Assembly: GCF_964019385.1 (NCBI RefSeq) | Contig: NC_088644.1 | Coordinates: 39,520,349-39,584,348 of the forward strand | Direction: 5' to 3' | Length of the DNA stretch: 64,000 nucleotides | DNA from: Sycon ciliatum | Taxonomy: Eukaryota; Porifera; Calcarea; Leucosolenida; Sycettidae | In this document: piece after piece, positions 32,568 to 64,000 of the stretch | Position numbering within the stretch: the first letter of the stretch is position 1 | How the letters are laid out: every line of letters starts with the position of its first letter | Position numbers and translations under genes: made by a program | Notes under the pieces: model-generated | Seen by the model: the letters and a program-made list of their open reading frames with translations, nothing else | Databases searched by the model: none | What the model was told of the DNA's origin: nothing

Positions 32568-33370
32568 TATTGAAAACAGTCATTCACACAAGTACAAGCA
32601 AAGAAGTACAAGACTTGTACGAGTACTCTTGAAACAGCAGTGTAGACATCCCAACCAACACTCAACAGCTAGTTACACATGCACTATTGACAGATGTTCC
32701 GAATATTGACATTTGATTGATTTTTATTTTGGATTGACCGAAGGCTACGGGAGGCTACCAAGGGGCTCTCCTGTGTAGTGGAAGGAAAGATGAGGAAGAG
32801 AGGAAAGTAGTGATGAATGTCATGTACTCCTGCACTGCAGATTTTCTGGGGAAGAACCAATGCACGAGTCGAAGCACAGACACACCAGCACAGCAAGGAG
32901 CTCTGTCGCAACGTTTATTCTGTACTCGTGTTACCAGACTTTCGAGGATCGTAACCAGGCCAGAAAGCCATGGAACATACACAAGCACACGAGCGGGTGG
33001 AACTCAATCAATCCAGCACCGCTGAAAGTAGGACAAATGCCTATTAAAGCAACTAAAATAGTTGAAAGCACGGGACAACAGATTGAAAAGTAAGAGACTA
33101 GTGGAAATTAAATCGCAGGATCATAATCACCTTTCAACAGCACACGCTCAGCAGACAGACAAGACGAGGAAGATCACCAGCCTAGTGACGTCGGGCCCAG
33201 GACACAAGGAAATACGAATTGCAAACAGTGGTGGACACATGATGACTTGCACACAATTGTCACACCAGTGCAGTCGGCAGTGTCCACAGTTCAGAACTAG
33301 ACAACGTGGCAGCTACTGCATGCCCGGACAGTTCAGCGCGTTCACACTATGCAGCAGCAGCGGCATGCCA

Positions 33371-33403
33371 CACACGCGCGCGCGCGCGCGCACACACACG
33401 CAC
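33371..33403. repeat. GC/CA alternating dinucleotide tract
   Basis: ACACGCGCGCGCGCGC then ACACACACGCACA. Simple alternating purine-pyrimidine sequence, downstream of MAEL. Confidence 0.9.
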
Positions 33404-33849
33404 AAGTGTTACCACTGCCACTGTGCCAGCTCGCACTACTCACCACTGTCCTCTAACCTAGGCACACACAGTTGATAAAACAAACATTGACAGGATGGTA
33501 CAAATGATCAAAACAGCAGCAGTGCAGCTGTAACGGTGGTATTGACTATTCAGACAGCGCTTGACGCACGCACACAAAATAAAACGGGCCGTAGAGAAGT
33601 TATTAGCAATGGCAAGGCATTGAACCAGATTTAAAAAAAACTCTCTAAAAGCAGCACTCAGTGCTGTGGGAGGTACTAGCACTAACTGTTAGCTGCACGC
33701 CTGGCAGCAATTTGTGCATGTTGAGAGCCGGGTTGTGCTGGCTGCATGGATTGTAGGCAGCGGTCAGCATAGTGCGTAGGCATGTGAACAGACATGCCAG
33801 GTGGCTGGACAGATGGGTCACTCGCAAAGCCGTCACAACGGTACAGAGA

Positions 33850-55811
<21,962 letters not shown>

Positions 55812-56340
55812 AGCTCACAGTCTAAAGTAATCAAACAAGCCTGCGCGGACGAAACTGATCCAGCTAATATTATAAAGTAATTTTAGTTGCTTCTCCTGTG
55901 GCCCAGTGTGGGGACCTGGGCGGCTGGGGAACTGCAAGCCGCAAACACCAAACAATTACTATCAGCGACACCTGTCATGTACTAGACTGTAGACTGTTGA
56001 CAAGTAACAGTGTTGTGTAGGCTAGGACCAAATTCTATCTTATCTTTGTCTCACGTTATGTTACTAGACTGCTGTATCAGTTTGTGAATTCAAACAACTC
56101 AACATCGGCGTAAAAAAAAGAGGCTTTGGAAAAAAAGAAGAAAAAAAGTTTGATAGGGCCTAGCGCCTAGCTCGCTAGGACCGCGGCCGGGGCCCGGGGC
56201 CCACGCGTGCACGCGCACGTGCACGCCCAGCGCTAGTGCCCAGCGACTGGTATTCATGGTGCATGGTGCGGTACATGGTACAGTAGTCATCATTTAGAAA
56301 AGCGATCCTGTCAGCTTTTCTATTATTGTGTTCACATGGC
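55812..56340. promoter_or_regulatory. MAEL upstream region
   Basis: DNA immediately 5' of the MAEL start codon. About 360 bp upstream (56160-56230) is a GC-rich patch with repeated GCACGTGCACGC/ACGCGTGC words, a candidate CpG-rich promoter element. Position and composition only. Confidence 0.35.
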
Positions 56341-56354
56341 AGAAAAAACGACAT

Positions 56355-56440
56355 CGCTATGCTACGTAAGTTTCTACGTAAGGTGCTCGGTATTTCACTT
56401 AGGCTACGTAAGTCTCTACGTAAGGTGCTCGGTATTAGAT
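56355..56440. repeat. 42-bp tandem duplication
   Basis: Two copies of GCTACGTAAGTTTCTACGTA AGGTGCTCGGTATT in tandem. TACGTA words recur in the element at 61643-62079. Confidence 0.85.
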
Positions 56441-56634
56441 CTACCAACGCGTGGTAGCCGTGTGCTGTGCACACGTGCACGGCAGACATTGTGTTCAGTG
56501 CATGCAGTCCGCGGATCCGTGTTCGGATGTGCATGCGCGAGGAACTTTACTTCCTTCTTTGGAACTGCTTCTTGCATGAACTGTTTCGGATATTTCGTCT
56601 CCTGGCCTGGCTTATTTCGTTTCGGCGCTGCTGA

Positions 56635-56930
56635 GACCTCCTTTCGCGGAATATTACTCAATGACAGGTGAGTTGACCAGTTGCCTTTGATTCTGCTTGT
56701 GTTGACTCTTTCATTCAGGAAAAGTGTGCTGATTTTAGGGCGGAAATTAATAATGGAAAAGTTGACAGGATCTCTTTTCTAAATTTTGCTCTTCTGCTGC
56801 CGAGCTGCGAGGCCGCCTTTTACGGAATACTCGATGACAGGTGATCTCTAAGTTGACCGGTTTCCTTCGATTCATTTGCTTATGTTCACCTTTCATTTAC
56901 GGAAACGTGTGCTGATTTTATTCGGATTTA
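56635..56930. repeat. Imperfect direct repeat (about 100-bp unit)
   Basis: The phrase 'ggaatattactcaatgacaggtgagttgaccagttgcctttgatt...gtgtgctgattttagg' at 56647-56740 is repeated with about 80% identity at 56824-56922. No family features in either frame. Confidence 0.7.
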
Positions 56931-58573
56931 GATCCATTTTTATCTCTTTGCCCTTGTCTACAGTGTGCGAAGAACGCGAGTTCACCTTCTTGACGGTAAG
57001 GCTTATGTTAGATGTGTTGTCGAAATACTCATATTCATTGCACATTGGTACGTTACAAGTAAGGCACTGGTCAGTGGCATACTATCGTTGGCAGTTCCCA
57101 ATCTGGAGGGAAAGGTTCAAGTACCAATTGACCGAGTTTGCAAAATAAATTCGCATATCAGGGGAAATCTCTATTGTGGAGAGGTTCAGTAACTTGTTTG
57201 TTTCATACGAAACAAGCCAATGGGTGCAGTCTCGTGAAAATCTCGAACTTGTATGATTGGATTTGTTTACTCAAGTCTGGGCTGTTTGATTTGTGAGTAC
57301 CGCCGAGATTGCACTGCCCCAAATAAAGTTTCGTGCCGCCAAAGCAAGAATTGCGATCTGCAATCTGTTTGTAGTACCTGTAAGAATGTGGAGTACATGG
57401 ATCGTACTTTCTCTGTTGCTGTTTCAGTTGCCGTCATGTTGCTAAAGAAAGGTTCAGTAGAGAGGTTCTGCAAAACGAAAATTCGAACGAAGTTTCGCGA
57501 CAGTCCTTGCGAAAGTGTGTGCGAATTTTTGCACGAACTTTGCGTTCTGCACATTTTCGTAGTTTGCGCGGGCCAAGTGCACGTACGCCATGACCCGATC
57601 TCACGAAATTTCCTACGACAGTTCATTTCGCGTTCCCTGCAAGTTTCGCACTTCATGATGTAGAGCGAAAGTTTGTACGCATTTCGTTTTGCAGAATCTC
57701 TCTAGTGACTCAATTGTTTCATACGAGACGAGTCAATGAGTCGGTGTGGCTAAGAATCTTTCGCTGTAGAAGAAATCTATTCGTATGTCTATTGGAGATA
57801 TAATTGTGTTCTCTGGTTATAAAATAGGTTAAGCTCACAGAATAAATACCATCGTTCCCTTGGTGTTCGTCCTAAAGAGGTCCTAAAGAGGACTAGATAT
57901 CATTCATACTCACCAAAAGATGTGTAAGACTTTATTATTGTGGAGTGCCTTGTTTATCTCTCAGTACCTCCAACCATAGCCTTGCCCCTTTTCTCCTCAG
58001 GATCAGTGTAGTTGTTGGAACGAGGTTTTGGACTCAGCAATGTATTCGTTTACATTTTAATACATGTTTATTGTTCCTCCTTTGCTGTGTTGTTTTAGAC
58101 AATCGTGGACTAACAGTTTGAAGTCATTTAACTACTTCCAACAGTTGTATCGACAGGATTACGATTTCAGTTTCAATATGATGCTGGATGACCTCATCAC
58201 GATAACCCATGACTATAAATCATTATAAACACAGAATCAACAAAAACATCTGCGACACGCACCTGGCGCGTGGCTACATTTCTCAAATAAATCTGATTGA
58301 GGGTGGAGAAATCTGAAAGGCAAGACAATTTCATGAAATTCTGCAACAGCAACATGCACAGAATGGCCTCCGTATAAAAAAGTATCACCACCACTGCTCA
58401 CATGTTTCCCCGCAGAAGAACATGCATTATGCTAGTGCCATTTTCTGCAAGAAAAGGCTTGCACATCAATGCGTATAATATGGTATTGATATGATGTGAA
58501 GGCCATCATTTACATATTGATATAGGGCATTCCATTGATTGGTACATGGTGACAGAAAAAACAAAAGAAATTA
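56931..58573. other. No gene recognised
   Basis: An open frame of 136 codons (57253-57663, plus) and an overlapping minus-strand frame exist, but neither shows a domain, and the stretch is full of short TTTCG/CGAAA words that keep both frames open. Treated as non-coding. Confidence 0.35.
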
Positions 58574-58977
58574 TAGCAATAAAAACTGCTTTATGGCAGT
58601 TTTCTAAAAAAGGTTATTGTGTTCTAGTCCATGGACCCCGTCTAAAAAGTAAGAAATTAACGAAATGTGATAGCTGAAAATTAAAATTTCACACAAAACC
58701 TCACAATAATCACACACAGAATGAAAAGCTACATGCAGAAGACATTTTCCCCTCGTGATCCTCTTTCCTATGCATGCATGTTGGCAATTGTTGGTGCAGT
58801 ACAAGTTTAGTGTTGAAAGCAGCATTTCAAGTGTTGTGATTATTGTGAGGTTTTGTGTGAAATTTTAATTTTCAGCTATCACATTTCGTTAATTTCTTAC
58901 TTTTTAGACGGGGTCCATGGACTAGAACACAATAACCTTTTTTAGAAAACTGCCATAAAGCAGTTTTTATTGCTATA
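58574..58977. mobile_element. Near-perfect foldback element, 144-bp arms
   Basis: Left arm 58574-58716 and right arm 58834-58977 are reverse complements with essentially no mismatch that I can see (TAGCAATAAAAACTGCTTTA... and its complement ending TTTTTATTGCTATA), around a 117-bp centre. Such identity implies a very recent insertion or ongoing arm correction. Confidence 0.92.
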
Positions 58978-59078
58978 ATGGTCATGGTACCGGTAGTGGT
59001 AAAAAGAGAATAAAATATAAAAGACGGATATTTCACAGGAAGTTATGAAAATGGGGACATGGGATATGGTGCAAGTCA

Positions 59079-59106
59079 GGGAGTCGTCAAATACTTGTAC
59101 TCCCTG
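59079..59106. repeat. GGGAGTCGT-family short palindrome
   Basis: CAGGGAGTCGTCAAATACTT GTACTCCCTG, an imperfect hairpin with the GGGAGTCGT end sequence. Confidence 0.55.
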
Positions 59107-59134
59107 GTGCAAGTAGTTACTGTAGCCAGGTCTC

Positions 59135-59420
59135 ACAGCGCCAAGCCACACTGCACAACAGCCAAAGCTGCTGATCAACGGCAGATGAAGAGGCTGGACG
59201 TCGATGACCACGAATGGCAGCGGCAGCTGCTCGGACGAGGGCAAAGCCCAACCTCACGCGAAGAAAGGCAATCACCGACGAAAAAGACTCTCCTGTCTTC
59301 TCCGATACCATGGACGCAACCCTGCGGTAGAGAGCCTTCGCTGCTTTGCCTTGCCCGCCAGTGCAACTGAGGACGATGGGGACAAAATGACATGCATTTG
59401 GAATGCACTCCTTGTATACA
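59135..59420 (-). pseudogene. Reverse-transcriptase-element C-terminal fragment, inverted
   Basis: Minus-strand frame with SCTGGQGKAAKALYRRVASM and FLRVRLGFALVRAAAAAIRG, homologous to the plus-strand segment at 60580-60750. Part of the same element, inverted relative to the main fragment. Confidence 0.6.
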
Positions 59421-59456
59421 TGTACCGTATGAAGTGAATTGATAGTGAATTGATAG

Positions 59457-59510
59457 CAGGGAGTCGTAAAATAAGGTATTTTACGAAAATAAGGTATTTT
59501 ACGACTCCCA
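59457..59510. repeat. GGGAGTCGT-family palindrome, doubled
   Basis: GCAGGGAGTCGTAAAATAAG plus TTACGACTCCC at the other end; the centre repeats 'gtattttacgaaaataag'. Confidence 0.65.
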
Positions 59511-59599
59511 GATTGATAGTGTATGACGAATTCAACCAAATTTGGCGCACTTTTCACGCATGTACATGACTGTACTCTGCTGAGTGCTGACACAACTGC

Positions 59600-60790
59600 A
59601 AGCGTAAGCAGCCTACGTGGTCTTCACCACTGTCCTGCGCCATAGATGGTCCTTCTTAGCAAGGACAATGCCGGGTGTCAACGAGTATTTTCACCCACTG
59701 GAGCGGACTATTGCAACGAAGCTCATCCCGGCTCTGACTGGTCGATCACCACTTGGAGCAGAGGAGCGGTCAATTCTCGCAATGCCTTGTCGCCACGGAG
59801 GTCTAGGGATAGTCTCCCCTCCCTCGCTGACCACCGAGTTTGGTGCTTCCGTGAAGATCACAGAGGCCCTCGTCATGAAGATCCGGAGACAAGACATGTC
59901 GCTAGAAGGTGTTCCTGAGCAAACTCGCATAGCCAAGCCTGCTGTCCGGGAGGCTCATAGACAACAAGAAGACCAGCACCGAAAGGATGTCTTCAACAGC
60001 GTCTCTCCCGACCTGCAGCGGTGCATGGAGCTTGCGGCGGAGAAGGGCGCATCCAACTGGCTAACCTGCCGCCCTTTGGCACGGTTTGGCTTTGCGCTCT
60101 CCGAGGCCGAGTTCCGGGATGCCCTCTGTCTGCGCTATGGCTGACAGCCTAACAATCTCCCCACCAAGTGTGTGTGCGGGCAGCAGTTCACAGTCACCCA
60201 TGCTCTGTCTTGCCCCAATGGCGGCTTTCCCAGCATTCGGCACAATAGAGGATCAGGGATGTGTTTGCAGAGTGTTTGGTGAAAGTCGCTCATGCAGTGG
60301 AGATCGAGCCACATCTAGAGCCCGTTTTGGCCTTAGTGGAGAGCACCTTCAGCCATGCACCGCGGTGAGAGGCGACCAAGCTCGATTGGATGTGGTGGCA
60401 AATGGAGTGTACGGCGGTCGTTTTGAGCGTTCATTTTTGGATGTAAGGGTTTTCAACCCCTATGCTCGCTCCAATTCATCGTCGTCCATTGTCTCTGTCT
60501 ACCGCAAACACGAGCAGGAGAAGCGCCACTTATATGAAGCACGTGTGCGAGAGGTGGAACATGCCTCCTTCATCCCTGTCGTCTACGCTACATCTGGTGG
60601 AACAGGTCGAAGTGCTAATGCTTTGGTGAAGAGGATCGCAAGTCTCATGGCAGAGAAGAAGTTGCAGCCCTACTCACAAGTGATGGCTTGGCTGAGGTCG
60701 AAGATCAGCATCTCTCTCGTCAGAGCCTCTATCCTATGCCTGCGCGGTTCAAGACGTCCTAGGGGACGCATCCATCTCACCCAGACAATC
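59600..60790 (+). pseudogene. C-terminal region of an RT-bearing retroelement, broken
   Basis: The frame 59617-60144 reads RTMPGVNEYFHPLERTIATK, then LIPALTGRSPLGAEERSILA, CRHGGLGI, EKGASNWLTCRPLARFGFAL; after a stop near 60142 and at least one frameshift it continues from about 60390 with LDVVANGVYGGRFERSFLDV, RVFNPYA, YRKHEQEKRHLYEARVREVE and WLRSKISISLVRASILCLRG. I recognise this block order as the region downstream of a reverse transcriptase in abundant invertebrate retroelements, including the CxCG...HALSCPxGG cysteine motif about 60175-60230. The polymerase itself is absent. Confidence 0.7.
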
Positions 60791-61525
60791 TTGGTCTGGA
60801 GGTGGTTGAGGCTCGGCTTTCCTCATAGACGGACTCATCATGGCTTCTTCTTTTGTGATCAGTGTGCAATTGAACTGTCTTTTTCGTCCTTTCTGATTGA
60901 TTGTTACTGGCCATGGCATCACGGCAGGGCCGGCGCCACTGGTGCGGCCATGGCCGTACCAGCTTTCACCAACTCCAGCGTTCATATGATCATGGGCTGC
61001 TCAGTGCGCACTTGATTATCTGCGGGAAGTACCAGTAATAAGCTATCCTCATACACTCCTTCCTAGTCTAGAGTCTCTACCTCCTCAACTGTTCTTCCTG
61101 TCCAGTTGAGTCTACTGTGATAGCTGACATATCTGTTGCTAGAGGAAATGTGCAGCTGAAACAAACAGACAATGCATAGAGGTAGAGATGTATCCTCCCA
61201 GGATTTTGAAATTGGGCATGCGGAAATAGCCGGTATTGTAGCCGACCTGGGGCCGTACCACGCCCCAGGAGCTGGCTCCGGGCCTGCATGGTACGGATCG
61301 TATCATGCGTAGCACGACATGCACCGTTCTTTCTTTTCTAGGACTACTATTAGATCTGTGGTATTCGGTATTCGGTATAGTCTTTGATCTTGCGGTCTTG
61401 CTACACGTAGCTAGCTACGTAGATCTATGCTATAGGCAACAACAACAACAAAAAACTACAATTTTTGTAGTCGACTGCTGAAATACCTGTTTATTTCCTG
61501 GTTTCTGGAATACATACAGTACGAG

Positions 61526-61562
61526 TCAGGGAGTCGTAACAGAATTTTTACGACTCCCTGAT
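61526..61562. repeat. GGGAGTCGT-family palindrome
   Basis: TCAGGGAGTCGTAACAG...TTTTTACGACTCCCTGA, a perfect 14-bp stem with a short loop. Confidence 0.75.
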
Positions 61563-61642
61563 TATGCCTACTTGTCATGTTGTATACATTGTATACTTCA
61601 ATAATATTTACTCAATCTGCGGAAAATAATAATTTGGTATTA

Positions 61643-62079
61643 GGGAGGTTTCGCTCTACGTAATTACGTATGAAAATCCGTATGTCGTACGCGCCGGGGA
61701 GCGAGGGCAACTTTCATACGTAAATCTCTCTACGGATTTCCGTAGGAAAGCTCTTTCCTACGTTGGGTCCTCCGTAGGACTTTTTGAAATATATTTTCGC
61801 ATTTTCCGCATTTGTCCATGGCAACATTCAAGCCGCGCGAAACACAAGGTACACACACCGTACACCACGTGCAAAATATCATGGAAAACGCGGTTTCGGT
61901 TCATGGTGCATACGGTGGGCGCATGCAGCCAACGCGTCTCCAAAGCAACAACGCATGTTGAGCAGTCGTGGAGAAATCACGTAGAGCGAAACCCAACAGC
62001 TCTGATTTTCACGTATGAAAATTCCGTGCAGTTCATACGTTATTTTCATACGTAATTCCGTAGAGCGAAACCTCCCTAT
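61643..62079. mobile_element. TIR element (TAGGGAGGTTTCGCTCTACG ends)
   Basis: About 437 bp; ends TAGGGAGGTTTCGCTCTACG / CGTAGAGCGAAACCTCCCTA are exact complements. Subterminal 'acgtatgaaaat-ccgt' words occur in several orientations. No transposase. Confidence 0.88.
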
Positions 62080-62199
62080 TATCAAGAGTAGGAGGAGGGG
62101 GCGGGGGGTATGGGCTCTTGGTAGTACTGTACAAGTGCTTTAAAGCTAAGCTTAGCTTTGCACCTTTTGCTATTCCACCTTTGTGTTTCTTTCCAATAC

Positions 62200-62395
62200 A
62201 GTAGAGTCGCGCACTGAAGACATGGAGCACAAGATCGTCCAGCCTGGAAAACTACGAACGCCACAGCCACATATGATTCAGTAGGGATTCTTTCTAAGAA
62301 CGCGTTATATTATATGAACGCAGCCAGATTGCTGAAAAAGTAAGAACGTCCCAGGCTAGCCCCTTGGAAACAACGTTCTTGGGCTCGTGACTCTT
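62200..62395. mobile_element. MITE family J, copy 2
   Basis: ACAGTAGAGTCGCGCACTGA on the left and AACGTTCTTGGGCTCGTGACTCT on the right. Reversed relative to 54990-55206. Confidence 0.75.
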
Positions 62396-62417
62396 CTGTG
62401 AAGGGTTTTGAGTACAG

Positions 62418-62656
62418 TAGAGTGGAGCGTCCAAGAAGGATGTTTCCAAGGGGTTAGCTTGGGGCGTTCTCGTTTTTCAGCAAACAGGCTGCGCGCGCGT
62501 TCTTAGAAGCAAGTCATACTGCACTGGATCATATGGATCTCAAAAGCTGCCGGAAAACCAATATCGCCATTTTTAAGGGGTGTGACGTTCAGAGTTAGCA
62601 TTTCAGGCTGGGCTTTCTTGGGCTCAACGTTCTTCGGCGCGCGACTCTACTGTAGT
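62418..62656. mobile_element. MITE family J, copy 3
   Basis: TACAGTAGAGTGGAGCGTCC to GCGCGCGACTCTACTGTAG; 'gctgccggaaaaccaa' and 'tttcaggctgg' match 54990-55206. Confidence 0.8.
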
Positions 62657-62817
62657 AAGACAAAGTGTTGTATTGGTTCATCAAATAATAATTATATTAT
62701 GTCATGTGGAAACCTATCGGCTTGTACATGCACATGGCTCCCCGTCGTCCCCGAAATAGCCCAGCTACAATCTTTTAAACTTTGCAGCATCTAAAAAACA
62801 ATTTTACATGCAGCACT

Positions 62818-62975
62818 TCAGTCCAGTGTCACCAAATGTCATGATCGGGGAGTGGGCCAGACATACTCTCAGGATTCTACAATTCCAGGTTCTTTATGGA
62901 AATATACCAGGAGTCCAGATACCCATTCCTCACCCTCACCACACAAGAAGATCAAAGCTTCACTCTAGGACCAAG
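62818..62975 (+). CDS. Weak exon candidate
   Basis: An open stretch (reading ...MIGEWARHTLRILQFQVLYGN...) ends at a good donor (ACCAA|GTAAGT at 62975/62976). No family recognised; could be chance or part of a gene extending beyond the window. Confidence 0.2.
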
Positions 62976-62989
62976 TAAGTTCCAAGCAA

Positions 62990-63028
62990 CAAGGGAGTAG
63001 TACAATACCAGTATTGTACTACTCCCGG
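62990..63028. repeat. Palindrome AAGGGAGTAGTACAATAC...
   Basis: GGGAGTAGTACAATACC paired with its complement GGTATTGTACTACTCCC around a short centre. Resembles the GGGAGTCGT family with a one-base change. Confidence 0.7.
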
Positions 63029-63642
63029 GAAGCAACAACCTATCGACGCAAAGCATCGAGCTATATACTACAAGTACGAGCAGCGTGCAAAGCCCACTCC
63101 CCGGTCATCTCTAGCAGCCTGTATGCTTTTACTTTAGCACCACAAGGTGCAGTATTCAACATTTCCATTAAAAATAATTGGCGTTTAATACTTGCCTGTA
63201 TACAGTTCCACAGCTATCCCCACTTTTTATTGGAGAATACGAACCCAAAATCACTGCTTTTAATGGCATACATACACGTATACAATACATTAATTATGTT
63301 AGAATGCTACATAGTGCAACGTGTGGCAATTTGTCAAATGACACCACTTTCCCCCCGACCATGGAGCGAAAGAACTAGACCACCCAGGGTGAAATAAATC
63401 ACAACCTAAAGGTAAGAACTACGGTGTTGTAGCAGCTACTGTCCCACATAACGTAGTAGTGTGTGCATACGATGCAGTGCAAAATGCAACCAAGTCGTTC
63501 AAAGATATGAGGGCCCCGGGTTGACCTGGAAATGACGTTCTAATATTGCAATCACCAGGGGAGAGAGCCAAATTCCAAAGAACTGGTTCCTTCACAAAAA
63601 TGTGTAAGTAGTTGACTGATTTGCCCATCATACCTCAGGGCC

Positions 63643-63899
63643 CTGTGCTACATACTGGTCTTCCAGATAAAGATTTGCAAGAATTGGACTGCCCAACGAC
63701 ACATGCAATAAACAGGCATACCACCGGAAATTCCAGAAGGACTACCGCCAAGCGAGATGTGGGTGGCACTGAAGTTGAACCTGCCCCGAAACCCTTCACA
63801 GAAACATTCACCAGGGCATCAAGACAGATGATGCTAGAAGATCCTCAAGGTTTGCTGCTAGTTAATAATCCTAATGAGTACCTGAGAAGCAACTCATAG
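63643..63899 (+). CDS. Open frame, possible exon
   Basis: A frame of about 85 codons follows a pyrimidine-AG (CATACCTCAG|GGCCC at about 63642/63643) and ends at a TAG at 63897-63899. The residues are hydrophilic (Thr, Pro, Arg rich) with no domain recognised. Function unknown. Confidence 0.2.
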
Positions 63900-64000
63900 A
63901 AATTTTAAAACCCAAAGGCAATCACATGCAAGACCTATACAACAATAGACCTATAGAGTGGATCAGAAGGCAAACCCCCTGGGTACTGGTTACAAAACGA

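Noticed and set aside
57253-57663. 136-codon cysteine-containing ORF as a gene
   Set aside because: No domain, no start or splice support; openness is explained by repeated TTTCG/CGAAA words.

Overview
This is eukaryotic, metazoan nuclear DNA. Four conserved animal genes with GT-AG introns can be assembled by eye, and everything between and inside them is packed with inverted-repeat elements, minisatellites, microsatellites and retroelement debris. Gene content (rootletin, Maelstrom, acyl-protein thioesterases, TMEM192), invertebrate-style repeats and a metazoan tRNA-Lys(CTT) fit an early-branching invertebrate, perhaps a sponge. The phylum is inference; no sequence feature fixes it.

Layout. 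826-22338 (minus): a rootletin/CROCC-like gene of 16 coding exons, with all splice phases consistent and a predicted 1,785 aa protein. Its introns hold foldback elements, MITE-like elements and a broken hAT transposase. 22902-23810 and 26819-27478 (plus): two tandem, intronless acyl-protein thioesterase (LYPLA) genes. The first has Gly in place of the nucleophile Ser and looks like a pseudoenzyme; the second keeps the full Ser-Asp-His triad. 29416-31016 (minus): a two-exon TMEM192 orthologue of 270 aa. 33850-55811 (minus): a ten-exon Maelstrom (MAEL) gene, 660 aa, with an N-terminal HMG box, a MAEL domain and a long low-complexity tail. 55812-64000: no clear host gene, only reverse-transcriptase fragments, MITE-like elements and weak exon candidates.

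The most unusual content lies inside MAEL introns and just 3' of the gene. (1) At 46054-48723 an LTR-type element with a CCTG target duplication sits inside a minisatellite. Each of three 554-bp leader units carries not the usual 18-nt primer-binding site but the complement of an entire tRNA-Lys(CTT), CCA included, followed by a small CARD-like ORF. (2) Several hammerhead ribozyme motifs are present. The one at 40203-40253 (minus) has every core residue and three paired stems, and lies in the sense orientation of a MAEL intron. A mirrored pair lies at 49946-49986 and 50326-50366, and more degenerate ones at 32188, 32521, 45633 and 20549/21182. MAEL is a piRNA-pathway transposon-silencing factor, so a transposon-crowded MAEL locus is notable, though no causal link can be drawn from sequence alone.

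Limits: exon models come from reading splice signals, phases and remembered family similarity; no alignment or transcript was available. Repeat boundaries are approximate unless a duplication or terminal repeat fixes them.
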